Positions 23,130 to 33,179 of a stretch of DNA of 64,000 nt are shown piece after piece. A program made the translations under genes and the position numbers. The notes under the pieces were generated by a model. The model was not told where the DNA came from, searched no databases, and saw only the letters and a program-made list of their open reading frames with translations. How positions within the stretch are numbered: position 1 is the stretch's first letter; each line of letters starts with the position of its first letter. The DNA lies in NCBI RefSeq assembly GCF_000143415.4, contig NW_003314277.1, positions 1,531,609 to 1,595,608 of the forward strand. The letters are read 5' to 3'. The stretch is from Selaginella moellendorffii (Eukaryota; Streptophyta; Lycopodiopsida; Selaginellales; Selaginellaceae).

Positions 23130-23867
23130 ATGGGCGCCGAGAAGCGATCGATGATTGATCACCCAATGCCCGGCTGCGGCGAAGCGAGCAAGAAAAAGTA
23201 CCGGGGCGTGAGGATGAGGACGTGGGGCAAATGGGTGTCGGAGATTCGCGAGCCCACCACGCAAGCCCGGATATGGCTGGGGAGCTTCGCCACCCCCGAG
23301 ATGGCGGCGCGGGCGTACGACGCGGCGGTTCTCTATCTCAAGGGCTCCTCCGCCCTTCCCGCGCTCAACTTCCAGGATTCCATTCACCACTTGCCCAATC
23401 TCGCCGCATTCTTTGATCACTCCACCGCCAATTCCTCGTCCGATGATCCACTGGCGCCGCAGATCAAGGCAATCCAGGCTGCTGCAGCCGCGGCTGCTAC
23501 CGCATCGATGGATCGCTCTACCGAGGAGCAAGATTCCTCCTCCAGGACGCTGTCCCTCCAAGAGCAAATCCTTGGAATGGAGCAACAAGAGAGTGGACGT
23601 TTCTCCCAAAATCCAGAGGACGATCGCGACGATGAGGTCGTGTTCCTCGCAGAGAAGAAGCCCAGGATCGCAATGCAGGAGCAGGAAATCGTGGAGGTCG
23701 AGGCCATGGCCGAGGAGCAGCGAAATTGGCTGGATTTCTACTGCGACAACGAGTGGATCTTTGATCTGCCGCAGGTTTTCATGGCCAATTCGCCTCTCGG
23801 CAGCCCGATAGACGAGGTCGACAGGATGGACGACCGGCTCTGGCCACATTCTTGCAATCCACTGTGA
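23130..23867 (+). CDS. AP2/ERF transcription factor (DREB-like)
   Basis: Intronless nuclear DNA-binding protein of 245 residues. One AP2 domain covers residues ~24-83: [40 protein letters not shown], then [13 protein letters not shown]. Val in WVSEIRE is the residue associated with DREB proteins, and [11 protein letters not shown] is closest to the small subfamily II (A-5) proteins as I remember them. Downstream are a poly-Ala stretch, Gln/Glu-rich acidic segments and a conserved-looking tail ([17 protein letters not shown]) that may be an activation region. No EAR repressor motif (LxLxL or DLNxxP) is present. The likely role is stress- or development-related gene control; the target element was not determined. 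Confidence 0.9.
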   Translation: MGAEKRSMIDHPMPGCGEASKKKYRGVRMRTWGKWVSEIREPTTQARIWLGSFATPEMAARAYDAAVLYLKGSSALPALNFQDSIHHLPNLAAFFDHSTANSSSDDPLAPQIKAIQAAAAAAATASMDRSTEEQDSSSRTLSLQEQILGMEQQESGRFSQNPEDDRDDEVVFLAEKKPRIAMQEQEIVEVEAMAEEQRNWLDFYCDNEWIFDLPQVFMANSPLGSPIDEVDRMDDRLWPHSCNPL

Positions 23868-24447
23868 TCCATCGCAGCTCTATAGACTAGATTTCCCGGA
23901 AGTGTACATATGCTCTGTTTGGGTTCTATGCTCTGTTTTTAGGGTTCTTGGTTGGTCAACCAATCATTTTCTCATGGGACATCCCTTCCATTTCACTCCA
24001 GCTGGAATGTGGATTGGAAGCTGCCCTTGAAATTCCTCCTTGTCAGTTCTTATAATTGTGGAATAGCTTTGACAATCCAAAGGATTCCTTGTACTTGGCC
24101 ACTGTCCGGACAGAGTTTTCTATGGATTGTCTCGCGTACGGTATTAGCGCGTATGTGTACGACAGGGGATCTACACACATGGGCAGTGGTGGTGGTGGTG
24201 GTGGTGTGTTCTTGGGATGGACGGATCAAATAATCGAGATTGGAGGCATTCAAGTTTCCGTGTTCTTCAGGCTTTTCAAACCCCCAAAATAATTCTCGAG
24301 AATTTGACAGCAAGCAATGCCAAGTTTTTCAATGCAGGCACTGTTGACAAAGTTCTCATACCCAATCGGTGCGAGCTAGCTGGTAGATTTGACCACCGTT
24401 GAGTATGTTGACTAGGGCTGACCAAAGAATTAGGGTTCTTGCTGGCT
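23868..24447. other. Intergenic region with a (GGT)n run
   Basis: 3' side of the ERF gene and the promoter of the HemW-like gene. It contains a short (GGT)n microsatellite near 24185-24207 and 'ttagggtt' at 24430-24437 just before the next start. No gene was seen. Confidence 0.6.
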
Positions 24448-25785
24448 ATGGCGTGCGCCCGCGGGCACGCTCTTCTCCTTCCCCGCAAGGTGAGACACTA
24501 CTCTTCTAGGGTTCTTGCCTGCGAGGGGTCTGTGATTCCTGCCGCATTGCCGACGGCCGCGTACGTGCATCTCCCATTCTGCAAGCGCCGATGCCACTAC
24601 TGCGATTTCCCGATCGTCGCGCTGGGCGAGTCGAGCTCCAATGCCGGCTCCACCATGGAGAGCTACGTCGATCTGGTGTGCCAGGAGATCGCCGCCGAGC
24701 GCTCGCCTTCGAGAGGCGCTCTCCAGACGGTCTTCTTCGGTGGAGGTACGCCATCGCTCATTCCAATCCCGCTGCTCCAGCGGATCATCCAGGCGCTGGA
24801 AGCCAAGCACGGCTTCTCGCGTGACGCACCGATGGAAATCAGCATGGAAATGGATCCAGGAACTTTCTCCCGGGACTACCTCGCGGAGGCGATCCAGTCG
24901 TGCGGGATCAACAGGGTCTCTCTCGGCGTCCAGGCCTTCGACGACGATCTCCTCAAGCTCTGCGGAAGATCCCACTGCCTGGACGACGTCTTCCAGTCGA
25001 TCGAGTGGATCAAAGACTCGCTGCAAAACTGGAGCTTGGATCTCATCTCCTCGCTCCCTCACCACACTCTAGCGTCCTGGAGGAAATCTCTCGAGCAAGC
25101 GATCGCTGCGTCCCCGGCCCACGTCTCGATCTACGATCTCCAGATCGAGCAAGGCACCAAGTTTGGGAATCTCTACAAGCCGGGCATGGATCCACTCCCC
25201 AGCGACGACGACTCGGCCGAGTTCTTCAAGCTGGGATCGTCAATGCTCCGGGAAGCCGGCTACGATCACTACGAGATCAGCAACTACGCGAGGAAAGGCT
25301 TCCAGTGCCGCCACAATCTCGTCTACTGGAAGAACCAGGGATACTACGCGTACGGGCTGGGATCCACGAGCTTCGTGGATGGAAAGAGGGTCAAGAGGAG
25401 CAAGAGAATGAGAGAGTACGCCAAGTTTGTGGAAGCTCTAGCAGCGGGATCACCTGTTCTTCCCGAAAGTTTGGAGGGATCACGTACGGAAGCCGTTCTT
25501 CCCGAGAGTGTGGAGGATCGGATCCTTGACACCGTGATGCTGGCTCTCCGGCTGGCGGAGGGGATCGACCTGCGGCGATTCGAGGCGGAGTTTGGGAGTG
25601 AATTGGCAGGGATGTTGTGCGATGGGCTCGCGGAGTTTGTGGCGAGTGGGAATGTAGTGTTCTTGGACGCTTCGAGGGAGTGTACGGCGGAGCGAGCGAG
25701 GGCTGTGTACGGCAGGCTGACGGATCCAAACGGATTTCTAGTGTCGAACGAGATAATCTCGAGGCTCTTCTGTTTGGTAAAGTAA
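24448..25785 (+). CDS. HemW-like radical-SAM protein (coproporphyrinogen III oxidase-like)
   Basis: Intronless, 445 residues from the ATG at 24448; a codon further upstream is only TTG. Motifs: AAYVHLPFCKRRCHYCDFP, the Cx3CxxC cluster that holds the radical-SAM 4Fe-4S centre; FFGGGTPS; the Gly-rich EMDPGTF and GINRVSLGVQAFDD; and HNLVYWKNQGYYAYGLGS, the HNxxYW signature of HemW rather than true HemN. HemW proteins bind heme and are thought to deliver it to enzymes in bacteria and organelles. The basic, Leu-rich start (ARGHALLLPRKVRHYSSRVL) suits a mitochondrial or plastid transit peptide. The C-terminal winged-helix part is present and the length is normal. Confidence 0.87.
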   Translation: MACARGHALLLPRKVRHYSSRVLACEGSVIPAALPTAAYVHLPFCKRRCHYCDFPIVALGESSSNAGSTMESYVDLVCQEIAAERSPSRGALQTVFFGGGTPSLIPIPLLQRIIQALEAKHGFSRDAPMEISMEMDPGTFSRDYLAEAIQSCGINRVSLGVQAFDDDLLKLCGRSHCLDDVFQSIEWIKDSLQNWSLDLISSLPHHTLASWRKSLEQAIAASPAHVSIYDLQIEQGTKFGNLYKPGMDPLPSDDDSAEFFKLGSSMLREAGYDHYEISNYARKGFQCRHNLVYWKNQGYYAYGLGSTSFVDGKRVKRSKRMREYAKFVEALAAGSPVLPESLEGSRTEAVLPESVEDRILDTVMLALRLAEGIDLRRFEAEFGSELAGMLCDGLAEFVASGNVVFLDASRECTAERARAVYGRLTDPNGFLVSNEIISRLFCLVK

Positions 25786-25959
25786 AAGATTCGGAGAATA
25801 TGCTCTTGCCACCTTTCTAAAGGTTTTAGGGCATTGACTTCAAACAATCTAACTAAAATATGGAACAGGTCGGCGACGCGAGCTTGGTGGGATGTTCTTC
25901 AGCTTTACAGGAATACATGCATTTTTACCGTTGGATCATCTTCCAGCTAATCCCACTTG

Positions 25960-28845
25960 GTAGCCTGAGGTTCTTGGTGTTCAGCCACACCTTCTCCCCA
26001 GCTTGGAACTCTACGTCCCGGCGCTTCTAGTTCGCGTACTTGGTTTGCCTTTGTTGAGCCCGTTCCAAGGAATCCCTCACTAGATTCCAAATGTTGAGTC
26101 TTTCCGCCGTGAATGCCTCCACTGCGGGTAACTCTCCATGATACTCGGCCACGCTGAGTTCCACAGTACCTTCAATAGCTCACCCATTGATGACTTCCCA
26201 TGGACTCACCCCGATGCTCGAATGTGGTGAGTTGTTATAACACATTTCCGCAAGTCCCAAATGACTTACCCAATCGGTCTGGTCTCCTGAGACATAGCAT
26301 CGCAAATAATCATCCAGCTTCCTATTCACCCTTTCCGTTTGTCCGTCTATCAAGAAGTGTTAGTGCCATCAACTTGACTTAATACCCCATACCTGTCTGT
26401 GGGTGATAGGCTGTGCTGAATTTCAACTTGGTGCGATACTGTTTCAGGAGGGTTCTCCAGAACTTACTAATAAAGATTTTATCTCGATCTAAGATAATCT
26501 CCTCTGGCCTTCCCCGCACTCGAACCACTTGTTTGAAGAACAGCTTCGCCACACCTTCCGCATCCACTTCCGTTGTGGTGGGTATGAAATGTGCCATCCT
26601 CGAAAATCAATCCACCACCATGAATATCGCATCGAACCCCTCGCTTGGGGGTAGTCCCATGATGAAGTCCATCGTAAGACATTTCCACGGACAGTCTGGA
26701 ATTGGGATGCTTTGCAACAAACCCCCACTAGCCTTAGTCACGGCTTTGACCTGCTGACATATTAGACATGTCTTTACATAGTCTTGGACGTCCTTAGCCA
26801 TATCTGGCCAATGGTACTTCCTCTTGAGTAAGCCCATCGTCTTGGGCACTCCGCCGTGTCCCGCAAGACGTCTGTCATGACACTTTTCTAAGGCTACCTT
26901 CCTTAGTCCCCCTTCTGGAACATACACCCTCGTTTGCTTGTAATAGATGAGTCCATTGTGTTTCGCATAGCCTGTTTTCTCTTCCATTGGCAGCTCACCT
27001 CTCTGGTGAGCTTCCCTTGCCTCTAGATTCCTCAGCAACACTTCTTGTGCTAGACCATCGTTCTCATATGCAGTCCGCACATCGTCCCAGAAGGTTGCTG
27101 TTGCGCTGGATATCGCCAACCTCAAGCTCGCTTTTCGACTTAGCGCATCCTCCACGATGTTGCTCTTCCCAGGCTTGTACAAAATCTCGCAATCAAACTC
27201 GGCCAAGGCATTGACCCACCGACCTTGTTTCCCTCTCAGATCGGGCTGTGACAAGAAGTGTTTCGTTGCCACATTGTCTGTGTAAACCTTGAAGTGTCTC
27301 CCAAGGTAGTGTCGCCACTCTTTGAGCGCCTTGACCACCGCAAACAATTCCTTCTCGTGGGCAGGCCACTTCTGTTGAGCCTTGTCCAACTTCTTCGAGA
27401 AGAACGCTACTGGATGGTTGTCTTGCTTCAAAACCGCGCCCAACGCAAAGTCCGAAGCATCCGTTTCTACCTCAAAGTCCTTACCAAAGTCTGGTAATGC
27501 TAACACGGGAGCCTTCATCAACTTCCCTTTGAGGTGGACGAATGCCGCCTCGCATTTCGCTGTCCATACCATCTTCCCTTTTTCGGTTTGGTCCGTTAAG
27601 GGCAGGGCTACTCTCGAATAGTGTCTGATAAACTTTCGATAGTAGTTGCATAGCCCCAAGAATGCCCTCAACTCATGTACATTCGATGGTCGCTCCCATT
27701 CCTGGATTGCTTGGACCTTCTCCAGGTCCACCTTGAGCCCATCCTAGCCCACCACATGCCCGAGAAACTTTACCTCTTGTTGAGCAAAGTCACATTTGCT
27801 CTCTTTAGCATACAATTTGTGTTCCCTTAGTTTCTCAAACACTTTCGCCAAGTGTTCGGCATGCTCCTCTAACGTCTCGCCATAGATCAGGATGTCGTCG
27901 ATATAGACGACCACAAAGTGATCTAGATAGGGTACAAAGATGTGGTTCATCAGCGCTGAAAATGTTGCCGGCACATTGCATAGCCCAAAGGGCATCACCA
28001 GAAACTCAAAGCTCCCATACCTCGTTCGACAGGTTGTCTTCTCGACATCTTCCTCGGCTACCCTGATCTGGTAGTATCCTGACCTTAGGTCAATCCTCGA
28101 TAAGTATTTTGCCTTTCCCAACCTATCGAACAGGTCCTCAAATCTTGGCAAAGGGTACTTGTTCTTCTTTGTATACTTGTTGAGCAACCGGTTGTCTAAA
28201 CACATGCGCATAGAACCATCTTTCTTTTTCACAAATAACACCAGCGCCCCATACGGCGACTTGCTCAACCTAACATAGCCTTTGTCCACCAACTCCTCTA
28301 GATGGCACTTGAGCTCCTTGAGTTCTTTTTCGTTCAAACGATAGGGGGGACGAACCACCGCCTCAACACCCTCGACCAGCTCAATCTTATGTTCTATCGG
28401 TCGTGCGGGGGGCAACCCCGCTGGTAGCTCCTCCGGCATGGTATCCTGGAATTGGTCCAACACCCGCTGGATCGCTAAAGGTACTTCTTCCATTCCTGTC
28501 TTTTTGTCACTCTTCACCGAGAGTAAGCACAAAAAGGCTGCCTTAGTTCCTTTAGTGAGTTGTCCTCTCGTGGACACCAGGTTTAAGCAGGAATCTTTGG
28601 CCTTGCTTTGCCCTACCTTTAGATCCTGGGCTTCCACCCTAGATCTTCTTCCTTGGGCATTCGCCAGTACCACAAGGTTCCTACCTTGTCCATGCAGGGC
28701 TACCACGAACCGATTGAACCAATCCATTCCGAAGATCACGTCAAATCCCGCCATATCCAACACAGTGAAATCCATGTCTACTTTCCATGTCCCTACTTCG
28801 ACTCTCGCTTGTCGAAGTACCTCATCGGTGCTTTGGCTACCTTGA
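25960..28845 (-). mobile_element. Decayed Ty3/Gypsy retrotransposon, pol part, no LTRs
   Basis: Minus-strand pol remnant in protease-RT-RNaseH-integrase order. Protease end: [32 protein letters not shown], then [17 protein letters not shown]. RNaseH: TDASDFALGAVLKQ and YTDNVATKHFLS. Integrase: zinc-binding HDRRLAGHGGV ... CLICQQ, catalytic-core pieces TMDFIMGLPPS and AYHPQT, then a C-terminal KVWLNTKNLRL. The frame is kept over ~2.9 kb but carries four stops: TAG 27744-27746, TGA 26607-26609, TGA 26180-26182 and TAG 26027-26029. A 46-nt insertion at 26347-26392 has intron form. Protease is only partial, gag is missing, and no LTR or target duplication was found, so the copy is truncated at both ends. 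Confidence 0.88.
26347..26392 (-). other. 46-nt intron-like insertion inside the integrase frame
   Basis: Read on the minus strand, the integrase frame goes AYHPQT, then 46 extra nt, then DGQTERVN. The insert starts GTATGG, contains CTAAC 13-17 nt before its end and closes with GATAG. Removing exactly these bases restores codon phase and the conserved HPQTDGQTERVN block. It has the size and features of this genome's small introns. Confidence 0.7.
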
Positions 28846-29661
28846 ACAAACTCCCCGATAGTTTCTTGGGCGAGAAGGAGCTGTTTCCACTGACCTCCTT
28901 CTCGAGGATTTCCTTTTGCAGAACTCGAAGCCTAGAGAGGATCGGGAAGACATACTACTGGTTCTTCAAGCGCCAAATTTCAGCGCTAGAGAATGAAAGA
29001 GTGGGGAAAAGTCCGATGCTAGTGCAGCTCCGACCATTCTTCTCAATCCCTGTCGGATAGACTCGAAGGAATGTCCCCGAATGAGGCTCGAATGTGCTCT
29101 TGGCACAAGTGATCCAGGCCAGGCCAGGCCACAGCGACAACTAGCGCGTGGATCTCCGCCAGATCGGCATTGATAGCTGCCAAGAGAAATAACTGGACGC
29201 TCGAAAAAGAGTAACAAGGGCAAATGCCGCGATCGCAATCTTCCACGAGAAAGAACCTCGATCTTTCATCTTCTGGAAGATTTCCAGTGCCCGCACTTTC
29301 CATACATTTCTATGACCAGATTAGCAAGGAACCTCGAGGCCACTGGAGACGATTTTCCTCGTGGATGCGCCTTCCCCCTCCCAGATCTGTGCTCATCGCA
29401 TTCTCGCCCAGGCGCCCACCGCTGGAGATCGCTCCTCCTTCCTGCAAATCTTCGCTGGATGGCACCTCCTCGTCAAGGCTCAAGAACGATGCCATGGAAA
29501 ACCACCGCCATTGCCATTATACGCTACTGCTGCACATTTTCGATCCAAGGGGCTCTTTACCCGGGCGGTCTGCTGCTGCCGGGTGTGCTCTATGAGTCGA
29601 GCAACATGGTCTTTCTTCTCAGTCTCAGACATCTTCAAACTAGGCTCACAAGCACAAGCAC
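28846..29661. other. Accessory DNA without a recognisable gene
   Basis: Open frames on both strands (for example 29224-29595 plus and 29043-29303 minus) overlap each other and show no known motif. This is likely degraded coding or transposon-derived DNA. No LTR of the neighbouring Gypsy copy was seen here. Confidence 0.4.
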
Positions 29662-29943
29662 TGCTTTTCCGCGGTATGTATGGTTCTTCTCGTGCTCATT
29701 TTGCTTATACTCTTGTCCAGTCCAGATCGCTTCATTCCTCATCTTCGCCACCCTTTGGCCTCGAGCATTTTCCAAGATAAAATGGAGGCCTGTAGTTCAT
29801 CAACATCCAAGGCGTGGAGTGACCACAACGAGATGAGTTGGTGACCTGGTATACTTTTTTGTGTTATGCCATCTGCTCTTTGGAAACTTTTGAGAAAGCT
29901 TGCTCTCAGCTGATTGAGTTTGAGCTTGGTCAAGGCTCTCACA
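29662..29943 (+). repeat. Dispersed repeat, copy 1 (282 bp, TG...CA ends)
   Basis: Begins tgcttttccgcgg and ends ggctctcaca. It is about 90% identical by eye to 32912-33179, with similarity stopping sharply at both ends. TG/CA termini suggest an LTR, but the outer flanks (agcac / agatt) do not match and no primer site or polypurine tract is clear. Confidence 0.75.
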
Positions 29944-30859
29944 GGTTTATTGGATCTCTGGTGCAACCCTGGAGTTTTGTTTGTGGGTGAGTAAGCTTTC
30001 ACGGTTTCAGAGCAATATATTATTGCCGCATCAAAATTTGGAGCTCCGAGTCTCACGCCCCGAGGATTTGAAAGGATCCAAACCTATGGACCTCCAGCTT
30101 TGACAACCAAGTGAAGAATAGATTCCCGGGACTAGGGTGCCTGGATCAAATCAAACTCGAGCTCAGACAAGCCATCTTCCAGAACAATATCTTAAACAGA
30201 TGTTGCTGGTTCTTGTTGCAGCATACTTATACTTTGTTTCTCAAAAGTAGCTTCTGCATCAGCTGCTTGCTCAGATTGAGATACATACCTCCCATCCAAC
30301 CCGTTTTGTTTGCCATGACCTCGCTAGAGCATGGAGAAAGCGAGAGTTTCATTCCATCGAGAAGAGAATGGTTTCTTTCTTGAGCTTGACAGTAGCAACG
30401 AGCACAAAACGAAAATCTCTTGCGCCGCTGTTTACATTATGGTATACGTTAAGAAGCAGTTAGTGTACACTTCGAACGGGAACCTGATGCTGGATATCTG
30501 GCTAGAATAAGAAAATATATTGGTAAGGTCACAGGTTCGAATCCACAGCCAGAGATCCAATCACATTTTTTTGTATGAACGAGGATTTCTCTTCTCCGCA
30601 AAGTCGCTCTCGGAGCTAAATCTTCTATCGTGCCGATCGCGACGCCACGAATGATCCACGCCGCCGCGCCGGGTTCAGGCTCTTGGATCGCGCGATATTC
30701 CCTTTCGCTGGCAAATGCGAGCAGCAAGAACAGGGCATTCGATCGATGCGGCGTCAATCTTGTTCGATTGAATGCCCCAGAGGAATCTCGTGTCCTGCAA
30801 CACGGTCGCACAATCCTCCATCAATCTCAACCAGGCAAACAAGATCTTGGATTGACGTG

Positions 30860-31515
30860 GTCGGTTGGCACTCACTCAGTACACTGTATGCCCAGTCCGG
30901 GCATCATGAGATTTCCAAGAACAAGGAGTTCCGTGATCGTCTCCTGGAACGCGATGATCACCGCGTATGTGGCGGCATCCCGCATCCGAGAGTGAGAGTC
31001 TATATTTGATTGCGCCTCAGAGCGCCATGGAACTCGATGATAATGGCGCTCGCGCACCAGGGGCAAATTGTGGCAGCGAAATCGACCTTGGGCAAGAACG
31101 CCGGCCAAGGATCTCGTGTCCTGGACGAATCTACTGCCCAGAATGACAGGATGTTCCATGGGTTCCCCTTCCAGCAGTGAATACCAGAGGGGGGATTTGG
31201 CCACCTCCAAAGAGATCTTTGATTTCATGCCGGATGAAGACGTGGTACATGGACGGCGATGACGTCAGCCACCAAGGCTTCGTCGCCCTCACGAAGAACA
31301 GCTTCGGTCAAATCCCGGAGAAGAATCCAGTACCGTGGATCCTCGCATTTGCGAGAATGGGCATTTTGACAAGGCCGTTCACGAGATCCTGCGCAAGACC
31401 ATTGTCTGCTGGATAGCTCTCACGCAAGTTTCAACTTGAGCGCCGCCATGAGCATGTTTGAGAGCATGAAGATGCGCACCTTGGTTTCCTGGATGACCAA
31501 CGCTCAAAACGCTTG
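30860..31515 (+). pseudogene. PPR-protein pseudogene fragment
   Basis: Pieces of S-type PPR repeats occur in changing frames: IVSWNAMITAYVAASRIRE, then a WNSMIMALAHQGQIVAAKS-like stretch, DLATSKEIFDFMPDEDVV and AAMSMFESMKMRTLVSWM. Several stops and frame changes separate them, so no full protein can be made. It resembles the two intact PPR genes at 7.2 and 34.6 kb and is probably a dead paralogue. Antisense open frames in the same span are shadows. Confidence 0.6.
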
Positions 31516-31548
31516 AAGGACAAAATCACACAACCATACTCAGGTGCT

Positions 31549-32260
31549 TCAATCCCTTTCGAAAGCTTCCACAGTCAGACCGTTTGCTTCTACATCCCAA
31601 AGAAACCAGGGGATACCTCCAAACCATTCAAACGCCATTTCAGCAGCATTCACTCTCTGCATTATCTCTTTGGCTTCTTCCTCGTAGTCCGTCACGCGTT
31701 TCCTCCAAGAAGACACAAGAGCATCGTACTCGTGCTTTTCCCACGGAGGCAGATAGCGAGTGAATGTTGTCCGCTTGGCTTTTCTGACATTGAACTCGTC
31801 TGGTGATGAAGCAGCAACAAGGGTTTTATTTCCAACCATCCGCCCCAAGTCCACTCACTGATCTATGAGATGGTAATCTACTTTGCTGTCCAGCACAATC
31901 TCCTGAGGGAAGTCTTCTCTATTCACCACCCTGAGCTTGTCACCCTCGAACATCAAAACAGTCGCTCTGGACTCGTAGATCATGACCGGAAGTACCAGAG
32001 GAATGCAGATTTACCAACCCCCGAATTTCCATTCAAATGGCAGCACAACATCCACATGAACGGCACCAGGATCTTCCTGATCTCTTTGTACAACGCATCG
32101 AATATCTCCTTCACGTACAGCTTCAGAATATTGTTGTGGAATGTGGTCAGACGAGCACCTTGAGCAAGAAATTTCATCCGTTCCAGATGGAACATTGATC
32201 CACCATGCCTGCTGAGATCTCCTAACATAGACTGCATGTTCCCACAGGAGGCAAAGCATA
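31549..32260 (-). pseudogene. Crinkler/RHS-type P-loop ATPase relic
   Basis: Two minus-strand pieces in different frames make one recognisable architecture. The upstream piece ends with a Walker A (LNGNSGVGKSAFLWYF) after a helical lead (YVKEIFDALYKEI). The next piece has VMIYESRATVLMFEG, VNREDFPQ and YHLIDQ, then a TGA, then LVAASSPD, TRYLPPWEKHE and, near the end, EWFGGIPWFLWD. The order P-loop, 'short-lived ID' strand, ASSPD, PPW and FGGIPR-like box is that of the Crinkler/RHS ATPase module known from oomycete and fungal effectors and from trypanosome RHS proteins. Here R of GGIPR is W. One in-frame TGA, one frameshift and a short deletion after the P-loop make this copy non-functional. 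No start or secretion signal was seen. Confidence 0.6.
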
Positions 32261-32539
32261 TTATTGTACGTTTTAATTGAAAAGCATTTAGCTCAAGCGT
32301 TACAATGTTGCTATCCAATAAGAGCACAACTCCTTAAAATGGACATTCCAACAATGGCCTAATCTTCATTATTGAGCTTAGTCCTTGTAAAAGATTGTAA
32401 CCGAGCTTAGTCTTTGTGCTGTGGGTTCCTTGTAAAAGATTGTAATTAGAAGTTCTATGAGCTAAAAGAGTGATGGAATCACAAGGAATTCAATCACGGT
32501 GGCGTTCTTCAGGCCACTTTAGCACACGACAATGACATC

Positions 32540-32911
32540 CTCAATGTTAACAATCCACCTTGCGTGTACTAGTGCTCCACGATCGGGCAAGTCTCCGCAT
32601 AGGTTCATCATTTGGCGAGGAGCCCCACGTAGCTACATGTTATAACTTATGTCTAGCATTCTTGAGGCCAGTTTCGTCATACTAGATGGTACATCCTGAC
32701 AAAGAACTTTTCTAATTTCGGAAGTGAATGTGATCTAGTCGGGAAGCCATTCCTTCCAAGACCATGTCCTGGTAGAGGATCAAATTAAAGCGTGGAAGAA
32801 TTTCCCAGTGAGAGCGTAGGCCTAGCAGTCCATGCGACAATGTTGTGGCACTCGGGCATTTGATCGAACATTGCCCGTGCCATGTGTGTGTCGTTTTGAG
32901 TGTAGAACTCA
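32540..32911 (-). pseudogene. Short PPR-like fragment
   Basis: Minus-strand pieces such as AMFDQMPECHNIVAWTA, followed in another frame by LYQDMVLEGMASRLDHIHF, look like one junction between PPR repeats, broken by frameshifts and stops. It abuts repeat copy 2. Low information; it may be a further part of the PPR relic upstream. Confidence 0.4.
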
Positions 32912-33179
32912 TGCTTTTCCACGGTATGTATGGTTCTTCTCGTGCTCATTTTGCTTATACTCTTGTCCAGATTGCTTCATTCCTCATAAATGTATTTTCC
33001 AAGATAAATGGAGGCCTGTAGTTCATCAACATCCAAGGCGTGGAGTGACCACAATGCAACTTGTGATGAGATGAGTTTGTGACCTGGTACACTTTTGTGT
33101 TATGCCATCTGCTCTTTGGAAACTTTTGAGAAAGCTTGCTCTCAGCTGATTGAGTTTGAGCTCGGTCAAGGCTCTCACA
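32912..33179 (+). repeat. Dispersed repeat, copy 2 (268 bp)
   Basis: Direct-orientation partner of 29662-29943, with two short deletions (near 32970 and 33000) and a ~9-bp extra segment (near 33055). The same TG...CA ends are present. The pair brackets the 3-kb stretch holding the PPR and Crinkler-type relics. Confidence 0.75.

Noticed and set aside
24430-25065. 211-codon open frame antisense to the HemW-like gene
   Set aside because: Arg/Glu-rich product of GC-rich antisense sequence; the sense strand has full radical-SAM motifs.
30500-30560. Possible tRNA at the sequence ggttcgaatcc
   Set aside because: The T-stem pairs only two bases and no anticodon or acceptor stem can be drawn.
29662-33179. 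Calling the repeat pair true LTRs
   Set aside because: Ends are TG...CA, but flanking target duplication, primer site and polypurine tract are absent.
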